Part shown: positions 34,689-44,234 of the stretch, one piece after another
Layout of the letters: every line of letters starts with the position of its first letter
How positions within the stretch are numbered: position 1 is the stretch's first letter
Notes under the pieces: model-generated
What the model saw: only the letters and a program-made list of their open reading frames with translations
The model's database searches: none
What the model was told of the DNA's origin: nothing
Program-made: the position numbers and the translations under genes
NCBI GenBank assembly: GCA_963965975.1
Contig: OZ014413.1
Location: 6,331,501 to 6,395,500, forward strand
DNA: 64,000 nt
From: Xestospongia bergquistia
Taxonomy: Eukaryota > Porifera > Demospongiae > Haplosclerida > Petrosiidae
Reading direction: 5' to 3'

Positions 34689-35589
34689 CCAGAACGTCCA
34701 TGGTCACGGTTGCACGCAGACTATGCAGGTCCATTTTTAGGTAAGATGTTTCTCACCTCGTAGATGCTTACTCGAAATGGCTAGAAGTTATACCTGTGAG
34801 TTCTGCTACATCTCTCTCAACAATTGAACAGTTCAGATCTATATTCTCCATACACGGTTTACCTGAAGTGCTAGTTACTGACAATGGGCACTGCATTTAC
34901 AAGTACTGAATTTGCGGAATTCATGAAGAGAAATGGAGTACGTCACGTTAAGTCTGCTCCATATCACCCAGCATCTAATGGGCTGGCAGAGAGAGCTGTT
35001 CAGACATTTAAAGAAAGCATGAGGAAACAGTCAAAAGACTCTCTCAATACTCGTATAGCTCGTTTTCTCTTTAGCTACCGTATTACTCCTCATACAACAA
35101 CTGGCACTAGCCCAGCTGAACTCTTATTCAGTAGACTTCCACGTTCTCATTTGGACTTACTGAAGCCAACTTTAGCGGGAAGAGTGCTTTAGAAAGCAAG
35201 AAAAGCAGAAAGAAAACCATGATGTTCGTTCTAAAGAGAGAACATTTCAGGTTGGTGATTTTGTATTTATTTGTGATTTTCCAGATCGTAAACATTGGCT
35301 CTCTGGAAAAATTATATCTACTAAAGGTCCATGTTCCTATTTAGTGGAACTTGAGGATGGACGAATTGTTCGACGACATGTTGACCATATTCAAGCATGT
35401 ACATCTAATTCATGTTCACCTCCTACTGATGTACCAGCTCCGTTAAATGGTTCTGATGATGACTTAGCTGATATCTCTATCCCGACACCTCCTTTACATG
35501 AAGATTCATCACCTGTTTCAGTTGAAGCACCCCAACCTACATTACGTCGTTCAACAAGAATTTCTCGACCTCCTGATCGATATTTTTAA
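34689..35589 (+). pseudogene. integrase core and C-terminal tail of element 1, frameshifted
   Basis: Pieces of the integrase catalytic core continue after the TAG, but frames change near 34755, 34885 and 35190. The largest pieces are 34884-35192 (SAPYHPASNGLAERAVQTFK, containing the last catalytic Glu) and 35344-35589 (C-terminal tail ending RISRPPDRYF). Without these regions in one frame, the copy cannot integrate by its own enzyme. Confidence 0.85.
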
Positions 35590-35608
35590 TAACTCAATTA
35601 GTTCAATT

Positions 35609-35622
35609 TAAAAAGGGAGGAA
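35609..35622 (+). promoter_or_regulatory. polypurine tract of element 1
   Basis: aaaaagggaggaa directly before the 3' LTR; primer site for plus-strand synthesis in LTR elements. Confidence 0.8.
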
Positions 35623-35920
35623 TGTAATATATTGTAATTGTATATTACTTAGCACTTACTTATTGTGTATAATTGTATCTTTTGTTATGTTTGATTTACT
35701 GTGTATTTGTTAATAGGTGCTTACTATGTTTCTTTTGTTATAGGTGACAATGTTAGTTGTGTTAATACTCTTTCTTTTATGCTATGTGTTACTTTTTAGT
35801 TACACCTTTCTTTGTTGAGTTTTCTATATAAACTTGCTTGATGTTGTTATTGAATATAGAGAGATAGAAAGATTTATTTCTAAATCATATTTTGTGAATT
35901 CAATGGTTTAAGTTACCACA
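35623..35920 (+). repeat. 3' LTR of gypsy-type element 1
   Basis: 298 bp, one difference from the 5' LTR, followed by CTTGG at 35921-35925. Confidence 0.95.
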
Positions 35921-36655
35921 CTTGGGATTTACTATTAAACCTTTTTAACATTATAATGTGCTGTATTATATAATAAGTGTTGTTACCTATTTGCTATAAG
36001 TGATTGGATACTCATTTGTACGATCAAATATTGTTCAATCAAATATTGTTCAATTTAACATTGATCAAGCAATTGGTGCTTCAGGTGATGAACTAAGTGC
36101 TATTATATATTGGCACTCACTGAATGTACCAGCAATTTTTATTCGTTATCATTATTGGAGAGTGCTTAATAAATCAGTTTATCATAATGTCCTATATATT
36201 ATCAGATGTGGCTGTCTCTATAGTTATTATCACTAACTTTCTCTTTAAAATTTGGCTGGATACTATATCTCATGCATATTGTCAATCCTGTCAAATTGAT
36301 TATTAACATACTCAACTATGCTAGAAAAAATAAGTATCCCAGGAATTGTAGTGCCTTGACCTATTGGGAGGAGAATTACCTATTCAGGTTAGACTTAGTT
36401 ATGGACAAATATGGTGGACCATTTTCAGGTAGAGAATGTTAAAGTAGTAATGCAATTAACACCATTATTTATCTATATTATTTGTCATGTTTGTGCTGAG
36501 GATATTGAATGGATTACACACTGTAAAACAGAATGATGAAATCCAGTCCTTTTTGGCTTGCTTTTCGAACAGCAATTCTTTACATATTTCAGTAGTTTAT
36601 TTTTGATTCTTTTGAATCAGTCAATTATAAATCCTTGCTTTCATAATGAAATGCA
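35921..36655 (+). pseudogene. POT-family transporter relic E, middle fragment
   Basis: Resumes after element 1. It contains GYSFVRSNIVQ, with the 12-bp word caaatattgttc duplicated so that SNIVQ appears twice, then FNIDQAIGASGDELSAIIYW, then shifted frames covering a TM segment, NPVKLI..NYARK, ALTYWEENY, a damaged GGPFS block and FIYIICHVCAEDIEW. Frameshifts and stops are many. The C-terminal part continues at 41421. Confidence 0.8.
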
Positions 36656-36972
36656 CTATTGGGTACTTTGCACTCTAATTGACAAAAGGTCCAATGCTTT
36701 CCAACTTCATAATAAAAGTTAGTCATTCCCCAATGATAGCTATGGTGGTAGTATTTTTAGCTCATGCTCAATGTATTGACAAAGATAATTGCCAAAAGTT
36801 AGTAAAACTGTCATAACTTTAGCTTAAGTATTTTAGCAAAAATTCTTACTTTAAAAAGTTAGAAAATGTCATAGGCTGTATGCAGGAGATTTTTATTGAA
36901 TTTTTGTGTCTTCACTGAAAGCTATGCTTTTTTCAAAGTTTTTTCTGATGATTTCTGTTCGTCTGACGCTCC
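36656..36972. other. unassigned sequence left of LTR element 2
   Basis: No similarity recognised. Together with 41187-41420 it forms an inserted stretch splitting relic E, into which element 2 later integrated. Confidence 0.4.
36968..36972 (+). repeat. 5-bp target-site duplication GCTCC (left)
   Basis: gctcc before the left LTR; repeated at 41182-41186. Confidence 0.85.
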
Positions 36973-37156
36973 TGTAGTATTTGACGAAGTATATCTTTTA
37001 ACAACTATCACAATTATATTTTATATATCAAATCACAAAATCAGTAACTTAAATAGTAAAGTATACATTCCACAGATATAACACATTAGTACTGTCCTAT
37101 AACACATTTACACATAAGTTAACACATTTATAACAATGCTTTACAGTTATGCCACA
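36973..37156 (-). repeat. 3' LTR of element 2
   Basis: 184 bp, plus-strand ends tgtagtatttgac and agttatgccaca. Four differences from the other LTR. Confidence 0.95.
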
Positions 37157-37174
37157 TCTCCCTTTCTTTGGTGG

Positions 37175-37438
37175 TCAATAGTAACTGATTACATTGCCGA
37201 ATCTTTCCGGAGGATGAATGACTGTCCCAGTTCTTGATCTTGTCATTATAGGCCTTGGTAATGGTTCTTCTACAATGTCACTGTCTCCAGAGGTTGGTGC
37301 TTGATCAGTGTTGTCATCATGAGTTACTGAGTTCCTTAACTCCAGGCCGGGTGATGGGTTCAGGTGACGACGATTCCTTCGAAGCAAACCTGATAGTGTC
37401 TTGATGATATAAGAGCGCGGAGTGCCATGTTGCTTCAT
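37175..37438 (-). pseudogene. C-terminal tail of element 2 polyprotein after an in-frame stop
   Basis: 87 codons, in the same frame as the large pol frame and separated from it only by TGA (37442-37444) and one Val codon. It contains TPRSYIIKTLSGLLRRNRRH and a late SRTGTVIHPPERFG, typical of the tail of gypsy-type polyproteins. The stop is probably a nonsense mutation. Confidence 0.75.
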
Positions 37439-37441
37439 AAC

Positions 37442-40297
37442 TCATCCGGGTATAATGGTCGTCCCAGTATTAACCCACACTGGTGAGTCATTTGGTATTG
37501 GTGGTAATGGTCTTGCTTTGTGTCGGCGGTCGTATTCTTGTTGTTGTTTCTTCTTGAAAGCTTCATTTAATCGGGAGAAATTCCCAATGTATGACCATTG
37601 GGGTTTTAACTGATCTATTGTCTGAGGAAGGTTTGCTCTCAGTTTTCGACCCATACATAACTCAGCAGGACTTAATCCACACCATGACATAGGGGTGCTT
37701 CTATAGACTAGTAGTGACATAAATGGGTCATCTGTCTTGTGTAATATATTCTTCAATGTCTGGACTGTTCTTTCTGCTTGTCCATTGCTTTGTGAAAAGA
37801 TGGGACTACTGGTAATGTGGTCAAATCCATATAGCTTTGCAAACTCGGCAAATTCCAAGGAGCTATATTGAGGTCCGTTGTCACTTCTTACACGCTCTGG
37901 TATACCATGACGAGCAAATACCTTCTTGAGGGCCATAATTATCCCCTGTGATGTAGTTGATGTTAAGCGGGTGATTTCCGGATATCTTGAGAAGTAATCA
38001 ACTACTACCAAATAAATGCTGTTCTTAAAAGTGAATAAGTCAGTCCCAACTTCCTGCCATGGGTATTCTGGTAGTTTGGTAGGGATTAGCGGTTCATGCT
38101 TCAGTGTGAATCGTTTTGTACATTCTTGGCAACTTTTCACTAGCTCAACAATTTCTTTGGAAAGTCCTGGCCACCATACTGCCATCCTGGCTCTTGCTCG
38201 ACATCTTTCAATTCCTTGATGTCCTCGGTGGATTTTGTCCAATGTTTCTTTCCGGAGACTTTTTGGAACTACTATGCGAGTATTATACAGAAGTAATCCA
38301 TCACCAATTGTGAAGTGAGCTTGATGTTCCTGATATTGTTGCATTTCCATGTTCAATTGAGATTTCCGAGGCCACCCCTGCTGGCAATACTTGATAACAG
38401 CTTGACAAATTTGATCAGCCCTTTGTGCCATTCGGTAGTGATGAAGTCGTTGCTTACTGGCAGGTAAGTCGGAAATCACTACTTCCATTAATGACTCAGT
38501 TCTATCTTGTGAGTTCTTGTCTGTTTCTTCCCACTGTGGTGCTCTTGAAAGGGTGTCTGCTGTGTATAAGAGTTTGCCCGGTACATGTTGAATTGCATAA
38601 TTGAAGCGAGTGAGTCGTATCCTGAACCTAAGTATCCTGGGAGGAAGGTTGTCTAATTGTTTTGTTCCCAGTAATGAAATCAATGGTTTGTGGTCTGTTT
38701 CAATCAGAAATTGCATACCTAACAGATATGTCGAAAACCTTTCGCATGCCCAGGTGATGGCCAATGCCTCCTTCTCCACTTGAGCATATCTCTTTTCAGT
38801 TTCAGAGAGTGAGCGAGAGGCATAAGCAACTGGTCTCCACGATTGTTGTTGTTTCTGCAGTAGAACTGCTCCTACCCCATATGAGGAAGAATCTGCACTG
38901 ACCTTTGTTTCTGCTTCCATGTTGTATGGTACTAGTGTTGTGAGCTTTGATAGTTCTTCCTTAATTTGGGAAAATGCTACGTTCTGTGGTGACTCCCATC
39001 TCCAGAGGTTCCTTTTTCCTAGAAGTTCTCTCAGTGGGTGGGTGAGTTCAGCTAATCGAGGTGTAAATTTTCCTAATTGATTCACCATGCCTAGGAACCT
39101 TCTCAACTCTGTGACGTCCTTTGGGGGTTTCATGTTGCTAATTGCATCAGTTTTCTGAGGGTCTGGGTGTACCCCATGTTTGTCAACTACATGACCTAGA
39201 AAAGTTAAACTACTTTTACTAAACTCACATTTTTCAGGATTGAGTGTGACTCCTGACTTCTGAATCCTCTTGAGCACTGCTTCGAGACGGATATCATGTT
39301 CTTCCTGTGTTTTAGCGTACACCAAGATGTCATCAATAAGGCATAATGCTCCCTCTAGTCCTGCCAAGACTTTTGACATCTGCTTCTGGAAATGTTCCGG
39401 AGCACTTGTGATCCCGAAAGGTAGCTTGTTAAAACAATATCTGCCCATTGGCGTTATAAAGGTAGTTAATAGTCTTGACTCCTTTTCCAACGGTATCTGC
39501 CAGAACCCACTGTTAGCATCTAGTTTACTAAAAACAGTGGCACCTGATAATTGAGCTAGAAGATCGTCAATTTTTGGAAGTGGGTGAACTTCCCTGATGA
39601 CGCTTTCATTCAGTGGTCGTAAGTCGACACATATACGGATCGAGCCATTCTTTTTGGGTACTGCAACCATACCAGCACACCATGGTGTTGGTTCGTCCAC
39701 TTTTGATATAACTCCCAGAGACTCCATGCGTTCCAATTCTTGTTGGATTTTACTACGATATTGTAGTGGGACTTGTCTTGGAGTGAACAAGGCATGTGGT
39801 TTGGCATCATCTTTTAATTTGATGGAGTACTCCTCTCCAAATGATCCCAATCCAGTAAACACTGATGGATATTTCTCAAATAGTTGAGTCTTTTGGTCGA
39901 TAACAGCATCAGTTCTTGCAGCTATCTTGAGTGCCATGATTGCTGGTAACCCCAATAAATTGGTCTTCAGCCCCCTAACAACAAAAATGAGTTGCTCAGA
40001 TTGTTTCTCACCATATTTGACTTTTCCCCTAAATTGACCTATAGTTTTAAGTGTGTGATGTGACGGTCCATACAGGATCTTAGATGTTGGTTGTAGGTTC
40101 ACCTTTCTTAGTCCCTGATAATCTTTTTCTGACATTGCTGTCACCTCTGCTCCAGTGTCTACCTTGAACTGCAGCTTGGTGCCATTGACTTCTATTCTGG
40201 CTTTCCAATATTCATTGGCATCTGATATTAGTGTGTCCAAAAATACCGTGTCTAATTCCATTTCATTAGGACTCGAGTGAGTATTAACTTCTCCCAC
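37442..40297 (-). CDS. Pol polyprotein of element 2 (protease, RT, RNase H, integrase)
   Basis: 951 open codons. Protease DTGA is at residues 47-50. The reverse transcriptase has KLDANSGFWQIPL, LPFGITSAPEHFQ and the catalytic box LIDDILVY (the usual aromatic first residue is Leu). RNase H has SADSSSYGVGAVL and ETDHKPL. Integrase has the HHCC region (HRGHQGI...C-x2-C) and a catalytic core with GTDLF, RSDNGPQYSS and the Glu in SNGQAERTVQT, so all three catalytic acids are visible. The start shown is a GTG; the frame stays open further upstream through the zinc knuckles (to about 40570), so the real product is probably a Gag-Pol fusion. Stop TGA at 37442. Confidence 0.92.
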   Translation of the reverse strand: MGEVNTHSSPNEMELDTVFLDTLISDANEYWKARIEVNGTKLQFKVDTGAEVTAMSEKDYQGLRKVNLQPTSKILYGPSHHTLKTIGQFRGKVKYGEKQSEQLIFVVRGLKTNLLGLPAIMALKIAARTDAVIDQKTQLFEKYPSVFTGLGSFGEEYSIKLKDDAKPHALFTPRQVPLQYRSKIQQELERMESLGVISKVDEPTPWCAGMVAVPKKNGSIRICVDLRPLNESVIREVHPLPKIDDLLAQLSGATVFSKLDANSGFWQIPLEKESRLLTTFITPMGRYCFNKLPFGITSAPEHFQKQMSKVLAGLEGALCLIDDILVYAKTQEEHDIRLEAVLKRIQKSGVTLNPEKCEFSKSSLTFLGHVVDKHGVHPDPQKTDAISNMKPPKDVTELRRFLGMVNQLGKFTPRLAELTHPLRELLGKRNLWRWESPQNVAFSQIKEELSKLTTLVPYNMEAETKVSADSSSYGVGAVLLQKQQQSWRPVAYASRSLSETEKRYAQVEKEALAITWACERFSTYLLGMQFLIETDHKPLISLLGTKQLDNLPPRILRFRIRLTRFNYAIQHVPGKLLYTADTLSRAPQWEETDKNSQDRTESLMEVVISDLPASKQRLHHYRMAQRADQICQAVIKYCQQGWPRKSQLNMEMQQYQEHQAHFTIGDGLLLYNTRIVVPKSLRKETLDKIHRGHQGIERCRARARMAVWWPGLSKEIVELVKSCQECTKRFTLKHEPLIPTKLPEYPWQEVGTDLFTFKNSIYLVVVDYFSRYPEITRLTSTTSQGIIMALKKVFARHGIPERVRSDNGPQYSSLEFAEFAKLYGFDHITSSPIFSQSNGQAERTVQTLKNILHKTDDPFMSLLVYRSTPMSWCGLSPAELCMGRKLRANLPQTIDQLKPQWSYIGNFSRLNEAFKKKQQQEYDRRHKARPLPPIPNDSPVWVNTGTTIIPG

Positions 40298-40530
40298 AAC
40301 CTTAGAGTAACAGCATGAACTATAATGTCCTTTCTTGTTACACCGATGACATGTTGCCTCCTTTGCTGGGCACTTGTGTTTTTGATGTCCTTTACCACAG
40401 CGAGAACACTCTGCATTACGTGACTTCGCCTTTTCTCTTCCACTGCGTGGTTCTTTTATTTTACTGAATCTCTTCCCTCCTCTGACTTGGTCTACAGCTA
40501 CATGAGCGCCTGCACCTTGTTCGTCTTTGT

Positions 40531-40998
40531 TTAGTGTTTGCTGCTGCTCCTTGACAGCTTCTCGTTGACGTACACCAGCCTGTCGCGTATCATCTCCTCT
40601 TTCATCGCCCCATACTCACAGTCTTCTGCTAGCTTGTACAGCTCCATAATGTATCGCTCGGAGGTTTCCCCCGGCGCTTGATTACGCCGATTAAAGCGAG
40701 CTCTCTCGAAGATAACATTTTTCCTTACTTTGAAGAAGGATTCGAAAGTTTCGATGATTCCATCGTAGGAAGTCATAGCCTCCTCGCTTGGTACTCCTGT
40801 CGAGTCCAGTATGGCTTGTGATTCTTCTCCAAGGCAATACAGAAGAGTGCTGACTTGCCGTTTCTCGTCTTCTTGCGCAAGCCCAGAGGCGATACGGAAT
40901 TGCTCAAAGCGACGTTTCCACTTTGGCCATTCTTCAGGATTCCTGAAGTTGAAAGGGTCAGGAGGAGAGAGATGTAGTTGGGCCATCGCTGCCACCAT
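40531..40998 (-). pseudogene. Gag-like N-terminus of element 2
   Basis: Starts MVAAMAQLHLSPPDPFNF at the LTR edge (40998) and covers the W..W..RFEQFR and F..FF..R..ARF regions of gypsy-type Gag. The frame leaves family similarity after EEMIRDRLV (~40575) and stops at 40531. Downstream, the pol frame takes over with two zinc knuckles (CSRCGKGHQKHKC and CHRCNKKGHYSSC, ~40330-40415). A segment between the two is missing compared with the element 1 Gag, so this gag is internally deleted. Confidence 0.75.
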
Positions 40999-41181
40999 GT
41001 AGTATTTGACGAAGTTTATCTTTTAACAACTATCACAATTATATTTTATATATCAAATCACAAAATCAGTAACTTAAATAGTAAAGTATACACTCCACAG
41101 ATATAGCACATTAGTACTGTCCTATAACACATTTACACATAAGTTAACACATTTGTAACAATGCTTTACAGTTATGCCACA
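40998..41181 (-). repeat. 5' LTR of element 2
   Basis: 184 bp; followed on the plus strand by GCTCC (41182-41186). It differs from 36973-37156 at four sites. Confidence 0.95.
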
Positions 41182-41276
41182 GCTCCTTTTGGCAGTATTC
41201 TTAAGAAGTGCGGAAGTTTTGCTACCCTCCACTATAGTTTGGTGGCTACCACTGCCGTATTTGCCGAGTTAAAGCA

Positions 41277-41316
41277 GACACACACACACACGCACACAGA
41301 CACAGACACACACACA

Positions 41317-41371
<55 letters not shown>

Positions 41372-41385
41372 ACACACGGACAGAC
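41277..41385. repeat. (CA)n microsatellite
   Basis: A long imperfect CA run with a few CAGA and CGCA interruptions. The plus-strand frame through it (Thr-His repeats) is not a gene. Confidence 0.95.
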
Positions 41386-41420
41386 TACAGTAACCCTCGC
41401 TATGCGCCCACACACAGCGA

Positions 41421-41690
41421 GGTTAACTACATTCCCAGCATGCTTAAAAGAATTGGAATTGGACTAGTTTTCTCATTATTTACAACAATATATTCTGTTA
41501 TAATTCTTGCTTGTAAGGATCATTTTCCTTTTGACACAACCTCATACAAATTTGTTATTATATCTCAAGTATTGTATGGAATAGCTATTGCTTTAATTTT
41601 GCGCATATCTTCAGACTTCAGGATAGCTCAGTCTCCACATGAAACGAGAGGTTTGATGGTTGGACTGTGGTATGCAGCACGTTATGGAAT
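41421..41690 (+). pseudogene. POT-family transporter relic E, C-terminal fragment
   Basis: NYIPSMLKRIGIGLVFSLFT, then ILACKDHFPFDTTSYK and a damaged PTSLEF block (RISSDFRIAQSPHETRG), ending GLWYAARY. Order and orientation continue relic E from 36655. The end is cut by the inverted-repeat element at 41696. Confidence 0.85.
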
Positions 41691-41695
41691 ACAAA

Positions 41696-42075
41696 CTACG
41701 ACAAAATAGGCGTCCAATTCACGATTATTGTATATTCAATTCACGATTATTGTATATTCAATTCACTATTATTGCATATAAAAATTCACGATTTTACCGG
41801 TAATTCAAGATATCGCATATTCAAAATTCAAGATTTTACCGAGAAATTGGCGACTATCATTAAGAATTGCAAATTTCTTATAAATTCTATGAATTCTATG
41901 AATTCGTGAATTGCAATAATCGAGGATTCTCGGTAAAATCGTGATTCGAGACGTGGAATAATCGCTAATTTACAGTAAAATCATGAATTGTGAGATATGA
42001 TAATCGCGAAATTCTGGTAAAAACGTGTATTTTGAATATATAATATCGTGAATTGGACGCCTATTATTGTCGTAG
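41696..42075. mobile_element. MITE-like element (~380 bp) with ~30-bp terminal inverted repeats
   Basis: Left end ctacgacaaaataggcgtcc then aattcacgat; right end atcgtgaattggacgcct then attattgtcgtag. Inside, cacgattattgtatattcaatt is tandemly repeated near 41716-41775, and further short words (ttcacgattttacc, attcaagattttacc) recur. No coding capacity. No clean target duplication was seen. Confidence 0.8.
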
Positions 42076-42231
42076 ACTCGTACTTCGTATTTCAAAATAC
42101 ACAAATATACATTTCAAAACATATTATTATTTTGACAAGTCAGTGTATTAATAATGACTGTTTGTTGAGATGCATTAAGAGCATATGATTATATATTGTG
42201 CAATATAAAAAAACGTAAGTTATTATCAAAT

Positions 42232-42260
42232 AAAATCATATCATAATATGATATGATTTT
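42232..42260. repeat. perfect 29-bp palindrome
   Basis: aaaatcatatcata-a-tatgatatgatttt, in the 3' flank of transporter B. It is absent from the matching flank of transporter A (around 13255). Confidence 0.85.
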
Positions 42261-42344
42261 ATGACATTATTATTATCATAAAATAGCGTTCGTATAATTG
42301 TTGCTAACAAAGTAGTGATTATTGAATGATTAAGTAATTAAAGT

Positions 42345-43907
42345 TCAATCTGTGTACTCAATGGATAGACCCATGTCTCTCCTGTATTCTTTTTCTTGTT
42401 CCATATACCTCTCATGATAAAGTGTGTCAGTTTCTTCAGCTATCAAAGGTTTGTAAACTTCATTCCTTCTTCTTCGCAGTTTATAACGTTTAGCCAGTAT
42501 CAGAAAACATATCAGTATGACAAGTACTATTGCACTTATTAATACATAGTAGTAAGGACGTTGACATATATCATTTCCTATACATTTAAAAGGATACTTG
42601 CCATTGATATTAATGACATAGCCGATTCCAAATGCTCCATACCATAGACCAAGTATAAATCCTCTCATTTTATTTGGGGATTGAGCTAAGAAGAATTCTA
42701 ATGATGTTGGTAAAATTAAGGCAAATGCTGTTCCAAGTAAAATTTGAGGGACAATAACAGCTTTGTATAAAGTAATGTGCAAGTGTAGATGATCTTGGCA
42801 AGCAAAAAGGATAACATAATACAGTGCAGAGAGGAAACCAAACATTAGTCCCAGACCAATTCTCTTGAGCATACTAGGAATGCATTTAAAGAAACACGGA
42901 TATATCACGAATACATGAAGTAGAATAAGAATTGATGAAAAAAGAGAACTTAATATATTGCTATAAAATATTGAAGAAATGATTTGGGAATTCTGACCTT
43001 TAGAATTAAATGTATTCCATGAGATTTCTGTTATGCAACATAAACCAATTACACAAATTAGTAATGGTGTTAATTTTAGCACTGTTTTTACATCCTCTAT
43101 CTCATCCTCAGAGAAAGGTCCACCATACTTTTCCTTACCTAAGTCCAATCGTGAAGGGTTGTCCTCTTCCCAGTTAATGAAGGCGCTGCGATTTCGGGGG
43201 TACTTATTCTTCCAAGCATAGTTGAGTACTCTAACAATTAGTTTGACTGGATTGAAAATGTGAGGTGTAGTGTCTAACCAATGATTGAAGAGAAAGTTAC
43301 TAATAATGACTGTAGACACGGCCACACCAGATATTGCATAGGACACAATCATATACTCTTTAATCACAATCTGTCCAAGTTCAACAATTACATAAACCAT
43401 AGGAATGCACACTGAATGCCAATAAATAATAGCACTGAGTTCATCAGTGGAAGACTCTACTGATTGATCAATACTAAATTGTACAATATTGGACCGAATA
43501 CTGCAGTACCCAATTATTAGAAGAAGATAACAAAAAGCTACTAAAAATAAATGAAGTGGATAGAAAGAAAGATATACACTAACAATGATAATCAAACCTC
43601 CAATTATCCAGGCAACAAATAGTATATAGGTCCCAGTAATAATAGTTTTATATCGACCTATCTTTATGTCAGCAAGTAGGGCAAAGAAAGGGAATGAAAG
43701 AAAAGTTAAGCAATATGTTATGTCAAAGAAAATATAAATTTTTCTGTTATAGTCAACAGAACTGTTAAAGTAACTGGATTGTATAGCACTTCGAAGTAGT
43801 AGCACATGACCATACATCAAAATATCCCAAAGAATAATTAACATTACAGACTTTGAAGGGATACATTGAACTTTTCTCTTGCAACAACTCAACATTTTTC
43901 TGTTCAA
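42345..43907 (-). CDS. POT/PTR2-family (SLC15-like) transporter, copy B
   Basis: 520 residues, no intron, start MNRKMLSCCKRK; a second Met aligns with the start of copy A. It has the same motifs as copy A: LLADIKIGRYKTIITG, RSNIVQFSIDQ, GGPFSEDEIEDVKTV and PTSLEFFLAQSPNKMRGF, with about 12 membrane segments. From about residue 75 to the end it is nearly identical to copy A. The stretch from the end of TM1 through TM2 (about residues 33-74) is clearly different. This gene lies in duplication copy 2. Proton-coupled solute import is inferred from the family; the substrate is unknown. Confidence 0.8.
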   Translation of the reverse strand: MNRKMLSCCKRKVQCIPSKSVMLIILWDILMYGHVLLLRSAIQSSYFNSSVDYNRKIYIFFDITYCLTFLSFPFFALLADIKIGRYKTIITGTYILFVAWIIGGLIIIVSVYLSFYPLHLFLVAFCYLLLIIGYCSIRSNIVQFSIDQSVESSTDELSAIIYWHSVCIPMVYVIVELGQIVIKEYMIVSYAISGVAVSTVIISNFLFNHWLDTTPHIFNPVKLIVRVLNYAWKNKYPRNRSAFINWEEDNPSRLDLGKEKYGGPFSEDEIEDVKTVLKLTPLLICVIGLCCITEISWNTFNSKGQNSQIISSIFYSNILSSLFSSILILLHVFVIYPCFFKCIPSMLKRIGLGLMFGFLSALYYVILFACQDHLHLHITLYKAVIVPQILLGTAFALILPTSLEFFLAQSPNKMRGFILGLWYGAFGIGYVININGKYPFKCIGNDICQRPYYYVLISAIVLVILICFLILAKRYKLRRRRNEVYKPLIAEETDTLYHERYMEQEKEYRRDMGLSIEYTD

Positions 43908-43939
43908 ATGTCTTCTTGATTTCCTCTGACTGTTAGCAC

Positions 43940-44160
43940 TGCTTGTTATTGCTATTTTTGTTTACAATAATACTTTGGCTTTACTTTCAGTGTTATCATT
44001 ATTATTTCAATTGTCAGTTACCATAAATTGATTTATTTACAATAATCAATAATTTGATAATAACTGTTTGATATATTGCTACATTTACTTGTAGTTTGAT
44101 AAACTGGTAATGTGTTTCAATAGCAATACAGTATGGTTAGCAGTACAAAGATATTACGTA
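43940..44160. repeat. single copy of the upstream unit found three times at 14950-15915
   Basis: Contains ttgtttacaataatactttggctttactttcagtg (in two halves of 20 and 15), the ataattgatt block and tacagtatggttagcagtacaaag. Only one unit precedes transporter B. Confidence 0.75.
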
Positions 44161-44234
44161 TACTCTGTGTATAATATTGTATAAACACTTCCTTTAATAA
44201 AATACTAGAGTTTGTTTATATTTTGCAACGCGAC

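Larger units (their letters stand above)
31370..35920 (+). mobile_element. Ty3/gypsy-type LTR retrotransposon 1 (complete ends, broken coding region)
   Basis: Order is LTR, primer-binding region (ttggcgacgagggtc just after the 5' LTR), gag, protease, reverse transcriptase, RNase H, integrase, polypurine tract (aaaaagggagga, 35609-35620) and LTR. Reverse transcriptase before integrase marks the Ty3/gypsy order. It is flanked by CTTGG duplications and sits inside transporter relic E. The LTRs are almost identical, but the coding region has a nonsense codon and several frameshifts. Coding GC is well above that of the host DNA. Confidence 0.95.
36973..41181 (-). mobile_element. Ty3/gypsy-type LTR retrotransposon 2
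   Basis: 4,209 bp on the minus strand, with 184-bp LTRs at both ends and GCTCC duplications. Order on the minus strand is LTR (40998-41181), primer-binding region (tggtggcagcgatggc), gag, nucleocapsid knuckles, protease, reverse transcriptase, RNase H, integrase, polypurine tract (aaagaaagggagatg, 37157-37171) and LTR. The LTRs differ at four positions by eye, so it is older than element 1. Lesions: a gap plus frameshift in gag near 40570-40580 and one TGA at 37442-37444. Confidence 0.95.

Noticed and set aside
39610..39810. Further minus frame within element 2 pol
   Set aside because: Lies inside the RT coding region in another frame; shadow.
41161..41709. 182-codon plus-strand frame with a Thr-His repeat
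   Set aside because: It is a CA microsatellite joined by chance to a transporter relic; no start context or domain supports a gene.
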